A DNA stretch of 64,000 nucleotides from Paraburkholderia sp. IMGN_8 (GTDB lineage Bacteria > Pseudomonadota > Gammaproteobacteria > Burkholderiales > Burkholderiaceae): the NCBI RefSeq assembly GCF_038050405.1, contig NZ_CP150901.1, forward strand, positions 930,001 through 994,000. The letters are read 5' to 3'. Shown here piece by piece: positions 29,664 to 37,484 of the stretch. The translations under genes were made by a program, and so were the position numbers. Under the pieces are notes generated by a model. The model saw only the letters and a program-made list of their open reading frames with translations, was not told where the DNA came from and searched no databases. Position 1 is the stretch's first letter, and the number at the start of each line of letters is the position of its first letter.

Positions 29664-30419
29664 TTACTCGGCTTCGGTAGTCTCCTCGACCAGCGGCAGC
29701 GGACGCGCCGCGACCCTCTCCGCCTCCGCGCGCTTGAGCCCGAGTATTTGCAGTAGCGTTGCCGCCGTACGCTCGGGCAAATGCTCTCCGCTGAATCCGA
29801 GCTCCTTGATGACGTCTGCCGCCGGCGCTCCCGGAGCAACATAGTTGAGTTCGGCAGCAATGGCAGAGAGCACTGTGCCGCCGACGGAAAGAAAACCGAC
29901 GAACGGGTCCGTGACCAAGAAGCGCTTGGCCGCAATGCCGTTGCCGATATCCCGCAGCAGCCGCTGACCCAAGCCGCGGGTCAGAGTGTGTGCCGAAAAC
30001 CCTTCGCGTATCAGGAACCGTGCCCACACGGGATCACGCCGCGCTCGCATCACGGTATGGCGCACGGAGACGGCGATCACCTCTGCCGGGTCGGAGAGGC
30101 CACCGGCGAGGCGGTCCAGCATATCCGCGAATTCCTCGAACACATTGTCGACGAGCGTCGCGTAGATAGCCTCCTTCGATTCGAAGTGGTTGTAGAACGA
30201 GCCGAAGCCCACATCGGCGGCCTCCGTAATCTCGTTGATAGCTACGCCCTCCATCCCCTTTTCAGACATGAGCTTGAGCGCTGCGTCGAGCAGGCGGCCA
30301 CGCGTCTCGCGTTTGCGGCGCGCGCCGCGCGGCTCGCGTTCTTCCGCAGCGGTAACCGGGGAGACCGGCGCAGCACGGGGAGTACGTTTCGTTGTCCGGG
30401 ACTTTGATGTGGTCGGCAT
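29664..30419 (-). CDS. TetR-family regulator (paralogue C), divergent from the VOC/FAH/ligase operon
   Basis: A 251-residue regulator with a basic N-terminal tail, RGRLLDAALKLMSEKGMEGV, the recognition region ITEAADVGFGSFYNHFESK, and a helical ligand domain (LSDPAEVIAVSVRHTVMRAR). It is the closest relative of paralogues A and B. Its start lies 49 bases from the conserved promoter element that reads the other way into the ring-cleavage operon, so it is the likely local repressor. ATG 30419 was chosen; an alternative start at 30458 adds 13 residues. Confidence 0.9.
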   Translation of the reverse strand: MPTTSKSRTTKRTPRAAPVSPVTAAEEREPRGARRKRETRGRLLDAALKLMSEKGMEGVAINEITEAADVGFGSFYNHFESKEAIYATLVDNVFEEFADMLDRLAGGLSDPAEVIAVSVRHTVMRARRDPVWARFLIREGFSAHTLTRGLGQRLLRDIGNGIAAKRFLVTDPFVGFLSVGGTVLSAIAAELNYVAPGAPAADVIKELGFSGEHLPERTAATLLQILGLKRAEAERVAARPLPLVEETTEAE

Positions 30420-30467
30420 GGCGGATCCAGTTTTGGCTATACCCAAGTATAGATTCAAATGTCTTTA

Positions 30468-30499
30468 TTGACAAAACTATCAGGTATGAGTTTAATGTC
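30468..30499 (+). promoter_or_regulatory. Conserved promoter/operator element, copy 2 (ring-cleavage operon)
   Basis: TTGACA (30468-30473), 17-base spacer, TTTAAT (30491-30496) followed by GTC. Spacer positions 6-9 (ATCA) and 14-17 (TGAG) agree with the other copies. AAACT and AGTTT inside, and GACA/TGTC outside, give dyad symmetry. It reads toward the VOC gene at 31056 and away from TetR paralogue C. Confidence 0.75.
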
Positions 30500-31055
30500 G
30501 CTAAGGGCGACCCTTGAGCCAGCCTAACAAACTACACATAGAGACTCTAGGTGGAGAGATTGTGGAGACAGGAACAATAAGCGGCGTCGCGCCGAAAACC
30601 CGGTGCGGGGGGCTTCCCCCGCAGATCGTGGTCGCGAATACGCTGTCGCGGCGTTGTGCGTACAGGCTGGTCATCGACAGGTCGACCGGACTGCTGGCGG
30701 CGCTCCCTCCGCTCGCGTTGAGCAGCGAAGTGCTGCGCCTCCTTCAGATCGTGCCCGTTAGCCGGCGCGATTCAGAGACTATCGCCGTTCCGCCGGTGCG
30801 GATGAACTCGCCGATGCTGCGGCAGTTTGACTCAATCCGTTTGCTCGGCAGCCCGAGTCTCACGCGCGCCTGCGCAACCGAACGCACCACAGATCAATCT
30901 GATAAACGCATCTTGCGGGACGCTGCTCGTCCGGGCCGCTCCTCCGCGAAGCGGTCATATCGTGCGCAAAAGCCTTGCCTTGCTGGACGGTTCCGTCAGC
31001 GCACCGGCTCAGCCAGCGCAATCCGCCATCCGAACCGTTTTATCTCCGTTCAGCC
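30500..31055. other. Long leader between promoter and VOC gene, nothing recognised
   Basis: Some 550 bases separate the promoter element from the first gene of the operon. A plus-strand frame is open (start near 30514) but its arginine- and serine-rich product shows no family resemblance. It may be a decayed gene or an untranslated leader. I see no riboswitch-like pairing by eye. Confidence 0.4.
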
Positions 31056-32126
31056 ATGAAACTGACTACTGCACAGCCGGCCCGTCACCCCAATCCCACG
31101 TCGAAAGCGTCGGCATTAGCCTATCTGATATTCGACCGGCCAGACCTTGGGAAAGCCGAGCAATTTCTCAATGATTTCGGGCTACAGACCGTATCGCGCG
31201 ATGAAGCGCAATTGCTTCTGCGAGGAACGGGTGCTTCGCATTACTGCTATGTCGTCCGGAAGGCGCCGAAATCCCGGTTCGTTGGTTTTGGGCTACAGGT
31301 CGACAGCAGGGCGGATCTTGATGCACTTGCAAAAGTGCCTGGCGCCTCTGAGGCCGAACGGTCGTCCTTGCCCGGCGGCGGCTATATCGTACGGTTGACC
31401 GACCCTTCCGGCTTTCGCGTCGATGCGATATGGGGCCAGGCGCCAGCTTCGACGCTGTCGCATCGGCCGCCATTGCCGTTCAACTCCGTGGATGCGGCCG
31501 TCCGGATCAACGGGACGCAGCGACCGCCCGAGTGCGCGCCCGAAGTTATCCGGCTTGGGCATGTCGTGCTCGAACTCGCCGACTATCAGGACACCTGCGC
31601 ATGGTACACGCAGCATTTCGGCTTCATCCCGAGCGATGTGCAGGTGCTTCCCGATGGCTCGCCCGTTGTCGCGTTCATGCGGCTTGATCTGGGTGACAAG
31701 CCGGCCGATCACCATACGCTCGCGCTTGCACAAGGCTTCCTGCCCACCTACAGCCATAGCGCCTACGAAGTCGTTGACGCCGACGCGGTCGGCATGGGCC
31801 AGCGCGTCCTGCGCGAGAAGGGCTGGACGCACGCGTGGGGGATCGGCCGGCATATCCTGGGCAGCCAGATCTTCGACTACTGGCAGGACCCGTGGGGCAA
31901 CAAGCACGAGCACTATTGCGACGGCGATCTCTTTACGGCCGATGCGCCGTCGGGTCTGCACGCGGTGAGCCGCGAAGCAATGGCGCAATGGGGGCCGACA
32001 ATGCCGCGCAGTTTCACAAAACCCAAATTCACGCCCGCGAGCATCGTGGCGCTCTTCAGGAACCTGCGTCGCAGCCCCGACCTGACGCTGAGCAAGCTGC
32101 GCTCGCTGGCAAAGATTTTCGCCTGA
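31056..32126 (+). CDS. VOC-superfamily extradiol dioxygenase-like protein
   Basis: A 356-residue two-domain VOC protein. The C-terminal domain keeps the 2-His-1-carboxylate iron site of extradiol ring-cleavage enzymes: His in RLGHVVLELAD (near 170), His in DKPADHHTLAL (near 216), and Glu in GNKHEHYCDGD (near 285). GIGRHILGSQIFDYWQDPWG matches the family signature before the Glu. It probably opens a catechol-type ring next to a hydroxyl group, or a close analogue. It heads an operon with an FAH hydrolase and a CoA ligase, and a second VOC enzyme lies at 36.5 kb. ATG 31056 was chosen because the first VOC domain starts 20 residues later. Confidence 0.82.
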   Translation: MKLTTAQPARHPNPTSKASALAYLIFDRPDLGKAEQFLNDFGLQTVSRDEAQLLLRGTGASHYCYVVRKAPKSRFVGFGLQVDSRADLDALAKVPGASEAERSSLPGGGYIVRLTDPSGFRVDAIWGQAPASTLSHRPPLPFNSVDAAVRINGTQRPPECAPEVIRLGHVVLELADYQDTCAWYTQHFGFIPSDVQVLPDGSPVVAFMRLDLGDKPADHHTLALAQGFLPTYSHSAYEVVDADAVGMGQRVLREKGWTHAWGIGRHILGSQIFDYWQDPWGNKHEHYCDGDLFTADAPSGLHAVSREAMAQWGPTMPRSFTKPKFTPASIVALFRNLRRSPDLTLSKLRSLAKIFA

Positions 32127-32160
32127 ACCAACCCCTTCCATAGAATCCGGAGATCGACAA

Positions 32161-33117
32161 ATGGCACTTCACGTTCTGCATTATTTGCATCAAGACCGCG
32201 CCCAGTGGGGCGTGGTCGCTAATGGCGCTATCACGCCGATTCCCGGCGAGTTCGAGTCGACCGCCGAATTTATTGAGGCCAACCCGGTCGAACAGCTGCT
32301 GGTGCTAAGCGGTCCGACGATTCCCGAATCGGAAGTGCAATGGTTGTCGCCCGTGACCGCCAATCAGCAGTTCATCTGCCAGGGGGCAAATTATCGCCAG
32401 CATATGATCGAGTCCGGTATGGACCCGGATGTGAAGAAATTCAACATGATCTTCACGAAGGCGACGAGCTGCATCGTTCCGGCCGACTCCCCTGTGGTGA
32501 AGCCAAACGGGGTGCAGTTCCTCGACTACGAGATCGAACTCGGTCTCGTCCTCAAACGCGACATAACGTCCCGCGAAACTGTCACCGAGGAGAATCTGCA
32601 TGAGTACATCGCCGGCGCCGTGATCGTCAACGACTATTCCGCGCGCGATGTCCAGATTCCGCAAATGCAGTTTTACAAGGGCAAAAGCTATCGTACGTTT
32701 GGCCCTGTCGGCCCTTACCTTTGTCTCCTGGAGAAACAGGACATTTCAAAGCTGAAGGAGCTTGTGCTGACGCTGACGGTAAACGGAACGGTTCGCCAGA
32801 ATGACTCCACAGCGGGCCTCGTCTACGGACCGGCGGAGACCTTGACGGAGCTTTCCACCATACACGATCTACGCACCGGGGACCTGCTCGCGACCGGCAC
32901 GCCCTCCGGCTGTGCGCTGAGCATTCCGTCACCTGAAAAGCAGCGCGCCGCGGCGCAACTGCCTGAAGCGGAAAAGTGGCGTCTGTTCCTGAAGATGCAG
33001 GAGGAAAGGCCGCAGTATCTGCGCGTGGGTGACGTCGTGGAGGCGCATATCGTCAGCCATGACCGCTCGATCGATCTGGGCGTACAGCACAACGTCGTTA
33101 TGGAACAGGCGGCATGA
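32161..33117 (+). CDS. Fumarylacetoacetate hydrolase (FAH)-family protein
   Basis: A 318-residue FAH-family enzyme. FICQGANYRQHM, LDYEIELGLVLKRDI (metal-ligand Glu residues), VIVNDYSARDVQ and DLLATGTPSGCALS are the canonical blocks. Members hydrolyse or isomerise acylpyruvate-type ring-fission products with Mg2+. Its place right after an extradiol dioxygenase suggests it acts on that enzyme's product. The C-terminal insert (SPEKQRAAAQLPEAEKWRLF) is longer than usual. CGGAGA lies 7-12 bases before the ATG. Its stop overlaps the ligase start (ATGA). Confidence 0.9.
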   Translation: MALHVLHYLHQDRAQWGVVANGAITPIPGEFESTAEFIEANPVEQLLVLSGPTIPESEVQWLSPVTANQQFICQGANYRQHMIESGMDPDVKKFNMIFTKATSCIVPADSPVVKPNGVQFLDYEIELGLVLKRDITSRETVTEENLHEYIAGAVIVNDYSARDVQIPQMQFYKGKSYRTFGPVGPYLCLLEKQDISKLKELVLTLTVNGTVRQNDSTAGLVYGPAETLTELSTIHDLRTGDLLATGTPSGCALSIPSPEKQRAAAQLPEAEKWRLFLKMQEERPQYLRVGDVVEAHIVSHDRSIDLGVQHNVVMEQAA

Positions 33118-35135
33118 AAGGCGTCGCAAACGTACACGATGTCCTTGCCATCGAAACGCAGGGGCAACCGGCGGATCTTCCGTCGAGTACCTACGAGATG
33201 ATCTGTCGGGGCGCCGCCATCAATCCGGCGGCACCCGCACTTTCGTTCTTTGCAGCGGCCGACGACCACCGGAACGCCGAGTGCTGGACGTATAGTGAAC
33301 TCGTGCGCGATGTCACGCGAACCGCGAATATGTTTGCGCGCCTGGGAGTACACCGCGACTCGGTCGTCGCATACGTTCTGCCCAACCTCCCTGAAACGCA
33401 CTTTGTGATCTGGGGCGGGGAAGCCGCCGGGATTGTCTGCGCGATCAATCCGCTGCTTGAGAGCGAGGCCATCGGCGAACTGCTCAATGCCTCATGCGCG
33501 AGCGTGCTCGTAACCCTTGCGCGGTTTCCCGGAACCGACCTTTGGCAGAAGGTGCAAGCGGTGCTGCACAAGCTCCCTTGCCTGCAGCATCTGGTGCTCG
33601 TGAATCCGGCCGACCGCATGCCGGGTGAAAAGGGATTCGCGGCCCGGGCGCTGCAACGTGGCGAGTGTTCAAGACTGAATGGGCCTGGCGGCGTTCATGG
33701 TGCCGTTCCTGCGCATGTCGGCATCCACGACTTCAGCACAGCTATCGCAAGGGAGTCCGGGGTGGCGCTCAGCAGCACGCGTCAAATGAGCATCGATGAC
33801 GTATCGTCGTTCTTTTGCACGGGCGGCACCACCGGGCTGCCGAAGATTGCGATTCGCCGGCACGGCAACGAGGTGGCCAATGCGCGGAACGCGGGTCAAT
33901 TCTTCGGCGAAAGCATTGGTCCGGGAAAAACGATTTTTTGCGGACTGCCGCTTTTCCACGTCAACGCCGTGATGGTGACAGGTCTGCTGGCGTTCTCGCG
34001 CGGCGCCCACGTCGTGCTCGGCACACCACAAGGTTATCGGGGTGAGGGCGTTGTAAAGCGCTTCTGGGAAATTGTCGAGCATTACCGCATCAACTTCTTC
34101 AGCGGTGTCCCGACACTCTACGGATCGCTGCTGGACGTTCCGGTTGGCGAGCACGATATCAGTTCGCTCGAGTGTGGCCTGTGCGGCGCCGCCCCGATGC
34201 CGGTGGAATTACTTCGCACTTTCCAGGATCGCACAGGAATCAGAATCCTTGAGGGCTACGGTCTCACGGAAGGTACCTGCATTAGCAGCGTGAACCCTCC
34301 GCTTGGCGAGCGCAGGGTCGGTTCGATTGGTCTTCGTCTGCCCGGTCAGGCAATGAAGGCAGTCGTGGTCGATGAGAGCGGCCGGTATGTACGGGATTGC
34401 GTTGCGGATGAGGTCGGCCAGCTGGTTATCTCCGGCCCGAACGTGTTCGCTGGCTATACCCGGCCTGAGCAGAACAGTGGCATCTGGATGGAAAGTGGTG
34501 ATGGCGGGCGCTGGCTCAATACTGGCGATCTCGGACGCTGTGACCCCGACGGTTACTTCTGGCTCACCGGCCGGAAGAAGGAGTTGATTATCCGGGGTGG
34601 ACACAACATCGACCCCGCGGCAATCGAAGAACCATTGCATCGCCATCCCGCAGTCCAGATCGCGGCAGCCGTAGGCCGTCCCGATATGCACGCGGGTGAG
34701 TTGCCGGTTGCCTATGTCCAGCTAAAGCCGGGCACAACGGCAACGGAAGCGGAACTGGCCGAGTTTCTGCGTCACGAGATCAACGAACGCGCCGCGTTGC
34801 CAAAGGGGATACGGATCGTGGATGCGATGCCACTGACGGGCGTCGGCAAGATCTTCAAGCCTGCACTAAAACGTCGCGAAACGGCGGACGCCCTGGAGTC
34901 GGCCCTCGTAGAGGCTGGCGTCGAGGATGCAATCGTTAGCCTCATTGATGACATCTCGCGTGGAATTTCACTTCACGTCGAACTTGGCGACCCCGCGTTC
35001 GAAGCATTGGCGACTTCCGCGCTCGGACGCTTTCCCTTCGCATTTTCGATCTCGACCGCCGCGAGGCCATCGCGGGCGGAGCAATCGACGGGGACGGACC
35101 CGGCAGCAACAGATGCGCAGGGCAGGCCAACGTGA
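33114..35135 (+). CDS. AMP-forming acyl-CoA synthetase/ligase
   Basis: A 673-residue adenylate-forming ligase that joins a carboxylic acid to CoA with ATP. The P-loop-like A3 motif is FFCTGGTTGLPKIA (near 240). A5 is ILEGYGLTEGT, A7 NTGDLGRCDPDGYFWLTGR with A8 KKELIIRGGHNIDP, and A10 TGVGKIFKPALKRRE holds the catalytic Lys. After A10 there are about 80 extra residues without motifs. The substrate is unknown. An aromatic or ring-fission acid is likely from its operon with VOC and FAH genes. A decayed relative of its C-terminus lies at 50.5 kb. Confidence 0.92.
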   Translation: MKGVANVHDVLAIETQGQPADLPSSTYEMICRGAAINPAAPALSFFAAADDHRNAECWTYSELVRDVTRTANMFARLGVHRDSVVAYVLPNLPETHFVIWGGEAAGIVCAINPLLESEAIGELLNASCASVLVTLARFPGTDLWQKVQAVLHKLPCLQHLVLVNPADRMPGEKGFAARALQRGECSRLNGPGGVHGAVPAHVGIHDFSTAIARESGVALSSTRQMSIDDVSSFFCTGGTTGLPKIAIRRHGNEVANARNAGQFFGESIGPGKTIFCGLPLFHVNAVMVTGLLAFSRGAHVVLGTPQGYRGEGVVKRFWEIVEHYRINFFSGVPTLYGSLLDVPVGEHDISSLECGLCGAAPMPVELLRTFQDRTGIRILEGYGLTEGTCISSVNPPLGERRVGSIGLRLPGQAMKAVVVDESGRYVRDCVADEVGQLVISGPNVFAGYTRPEQNSGIWMESGDGGRWLNTGDLGRCDPDGYFWLTGRKKELIIRGGHNIDPAAIEEPLHRHPAVQIAAAVGRPDMHAGELPVAYVQLKPGTTATEAELAEFLRHEINERAALPKGIRIVDAMPLTGVGKIFKPALKRRETADALESALVEAGVEDAIVSLIDDISRGISLHVELGDPAFEALATSALGRFPFAFSISTAARPSRAEQSTGTDPAATDAQGRPT

Positions 35136-35276
35136 CACGAGCCACGACGTCAAAGGGACGTGTTCGGTCGTGCGACGGGATTAGAGGTTAATCGGAAGTA
35201 CCCGCCGAGATGCCGCGTTGAAATGCTTTCCAGCGTATTTGATTTAGTACACCTATTCGTTTGGAATGGAAAGAGG

Positions 35277-35516
35277 ATGAGTATTGCATCAGAAAGGTCT
35301 TTGCGTTCGCAGGTCGAAAAATGGCTCGGGCCCACTTCTTCGACACCGGTTCGGGTTACCCGATTCAGTCGCGCGCGCTCGAATCAGAGACCCTGCGTGC
35401 GTATCGAGCTACTGCTACCGACTGGCCCGCTTGGATTCCTTTTCTTTCGGCACCGCGACGGTACGTGGTGCGTGTTCCCGCCTGAGACGGAACGCCTGGC
35501 CATGCATGCTTACTAG
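35277..35516 (+). CDS. Small hypothetical protein, 79 aa
   Basis: From ATG 35277, behind the good ribosome site GAAAGAGG, the product reads RSQVEKWLGPTSSTPVRVTR, then a hydrophobic beta-type stretch (RIELLLPTGPLGFLFFRHRD) and WCVFPPETERLAMHAY. The composition is protein-like and resembles small conserved proteins I associate with Burkholderia, but I know no function. No signal peptide or membrane helix. It stands alone between the ligase and the OmpW gene. Confidence 0.5.
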   Translation: MSIASERSLRSQVEKWLGPTSSTPVRVTRFSRARSNQRPCVRIELLLPTGPLGFLFFRHRDGTWCVFPPETERLAMHAY

Positions 35517-35642
35517 GGTGCAGGGCGATCGGAGTAGGCGCGGTGTAGCTGTACGAAAGGAAGAGAAAAATCAATTGAGTAGATCCAGCTGCGACACCAA
35601 CCATTCATAAAAATTTCGACACAGAGCGACAGGAGAAGAGAC

Positions 35643-36383
35643 ATGAGGAATTACAAACGCGCGATCAGTTCGGTCGGTATGGCGGCTTGCATCTGCTCGG
35701 CTGCGCTTATCGACAATGCCAATGCGCAGTCGGCCGGAAGCATAACGCTGTCGACAGGATGGCTTCACGTCGCGCCACAGGGCAATGCAACGCCGCTTAC
35801 AGTAGAAAGCGTCGGCGGCATTGCGGTGAATCAGCAACTTTCCGGCACCGGCGCGCATGCCAGCTCAACGGATACGATGGGAATTACCACCGAGTATTAC
35901 GTCACCGACAGCATCGGTGTCGCCACGCTCATTGGACTGCCACTCACAGTGAACCTGGTTGGTGATGGCACGCTCAAGAAGTATGGAACCCTCGGGTCGA
36001 CGAGACCGATGCCGCCCGCTATCGTCCTTCGATACCACCTGTTTGCAGCCCAGTCAAAATTCCGTCCTTTCGTCGGATTAGGCGTGAACTATACGTGGTT
36101 CACGCAGGTTCGGACAACCAATAATCAGTTCGTAACCGATAACCTTGGTCCGGGCGGCTCGGCACACGCGTCACTCAGTTCATCCTGGAATCCGGTATTC
36201 GAGATCGGGGCAAATTATGCGATTACAAAACACTGGTCGGTCGGAACCGCTGTCGGTTACGTTCCGCTAAAGACTCACCTTACCCTGGACGGGACGACCG
36301 CAACCGGAACGCACATCGTTTCCAGATCGACGCTCCGAATCAATCCGGTTAACGTCTTCATGAACGTCGCCTATACGTTCTAG
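35643..36383 (+). CDS. OmpW-family outer-membrane protein
   Basis: A 246-residue eight-strand beta-barrel protein. The signal peptide ends in DNANAQS, and the mature part begins AGSITLSTGWLHVAPQ. RPFVGLGVNYTWF and SSSWNPVFEIGANYAITKHW are OmpW landmarks, and the chain ends in the barrel signal VAYTF. OmpW proteins let hydrophobic compounds into the cell. Placed before the VOC and molybdenum-enzyme genes it is a plausible uptake channel for their substrate. GACAGGAGAAGAG lies just upstream of the ATG. A C-terminal remnant of a second OmpW gene lies at 41.6 kb. Confidence 0.9.
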   Translation: MRNYKRAISSVGMAACICSAALIDNANAQSAGSITLSTGWLHVAPQGNATPLTVESVGGIAVNQQLSGTGAHASSTDTMGITTEYYVTDSIGVATLIGLPLTVNLVGDGTLKKYGTLGSTRPMPPAIVLRYHLFAAQSKFRPFVGLGVNYTWFTQVRTTNNQFVTDNLGPGGSAHASLSSSWNPVFEIGANYAITKHWSVGTAVGYVPLKTHLTLDGTTATGTHIVSRSTLRINPVNVFMNVAYTF

Positions 36384-36458
36384 CGGCTACGACCAGCGTT
36401 TTCCGGCATCCACTTTGGCGGCAGACCGTGCCGCCAATGCACCAGACTTGAGGTTTCA

Positions 36459-37373
36459 ATGCTCATCGAAGACATCGAATACGTTATTTTTCGCCACCCG
36501 GACCTGGCCGCGGTTCGAGCCTTCATGGTCGATTACGGCTTGCTGGATCTGCAGCAGGGCGGCGACATGCTCTATCTGCGCAGCTACGGCGACGCGCCTT
36601 TCTCCTACGTCTCGACCAAAGGCGAGACGGCGTTCGTCGGTTTCGGTTTTCGCGTGTCCTCGCGCGAGGCGCTCGACAGGCTGGCGGCCCGCTTCGGCTC
36701 GGCCGTGACCGAGTGCCCGCATCCGGGCGGTGGCGTGTATACGGCGGGGACCGATCCCGATGGCCGGCGGCTGGAGTTCGTGTTCGGCGCCGAACGTCTC
36801 CCTCGGGTTCCGTCCGGCGGAGCTCCAATCGTCTGGAACGACGCCCATGCCAGGAACCGACTGGGCCACTTCCAGCGCCCGGTATATGGTCCGTCGCACA
36901 TCCAGCGGCTCGGCCATGTGGCCGTCTTTTCGCCGACTCCGCAGGAGATGATCTCGTGGTATTGCGAAACGTTGGGCATGAAGCCGTCGGAACTCATTTA
37001 CCAGGGTGACGAGAAGAACGTTGTGGCCGCATTCATGCACCTCGGGAAAGGCGCGGAATGGACCGATCACCACACCCTGGCCATTGTCGGCGGCAAGGCG
37101 GCCGGCTTGGACCACGCCTCCTTCGAGTGCCGGGACATCGATGATCTGGGCGTCGGCCACATGGTTATGGGCGACAAAGGCTACAAGCGCCGCTGGGGCA
37201 TTGGCCGCCATTTCCACGGCAGCCAGATTTTCGATTACTGGACTGATCCCGCTGGCTTCCACATGGAGCATTACGTGGACGGCGATGTGGTCAACGGCGA
37301 CTCGCCAGTCCTGAGCTATCCGTTCGGACGAGAAACGCTGCTGCAATGGGGCCCTGCCTTCCCGGGGCTCTGA
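36459..37373 (+). CDS. VOC-superfamily extradiol dioxygenase-like protein
   Basis: A 304-residue two-domain VOC protein of normal extradiol-dioxygenase length. Iron ligands are visible as His in QRLGHVAVFS (near 151), His in WTDHHTLAIVG (near 200), and Glu in HMEHYVDGDVV (near 270). GIGRHFHGSQIFDYWTDPAG is shared almost exactly with the VOC gene at 31.06 kb. It probably cleaves a dihydroxylated or trihydroxylated ring. It lies 111 bases before the molybdenum enzyme, whose product could be its substrate. Confidence 0.83.
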   Translation: MLIEDIEYVIFRHPDLAAVRAFMVDYGLLDLQQGGDMLYLRSYGDAPFSYVSTKGETAFVGFGFRVSSREALDRLAARFGSAVTECPHPGGGVYTAGTDPDGRRLEFVFGAERLPRVPSGGAPIVWNDAHARNRLGHFQRPVYGPSHIQRLGHVAVFSPTPQEMISWYCETLGMKPSELIYQGDEKNVVAAFMHLGKGAEWTDHHTLAIVGGKAAGLDHASFECRDIDDLGVGHMVMGDKGYKRRWGIGRHFHGSQIFDYWTDPAGFHMEHYVDGDVVNGDSPVLSYPFGRETLLQWGPAFPGL

Positions 37374-37484
37374 TCCAACGCACGGCATATCTGCGCTTGG
37401 CCGGGCGGCTCGTCAATTCGGGGAACTGGTCAGCCATGCCCGGATGTCAGCGCCCCGCATCAAAGCAACACATTGGATTGAATA

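Noticed and set aside
30514..31059. Plus-strand frame of 181 codons in the leader of the VOC operon
   Set aside because: No motif or family resemblance and low-complexity second half; treated as leader or decayed sequence.
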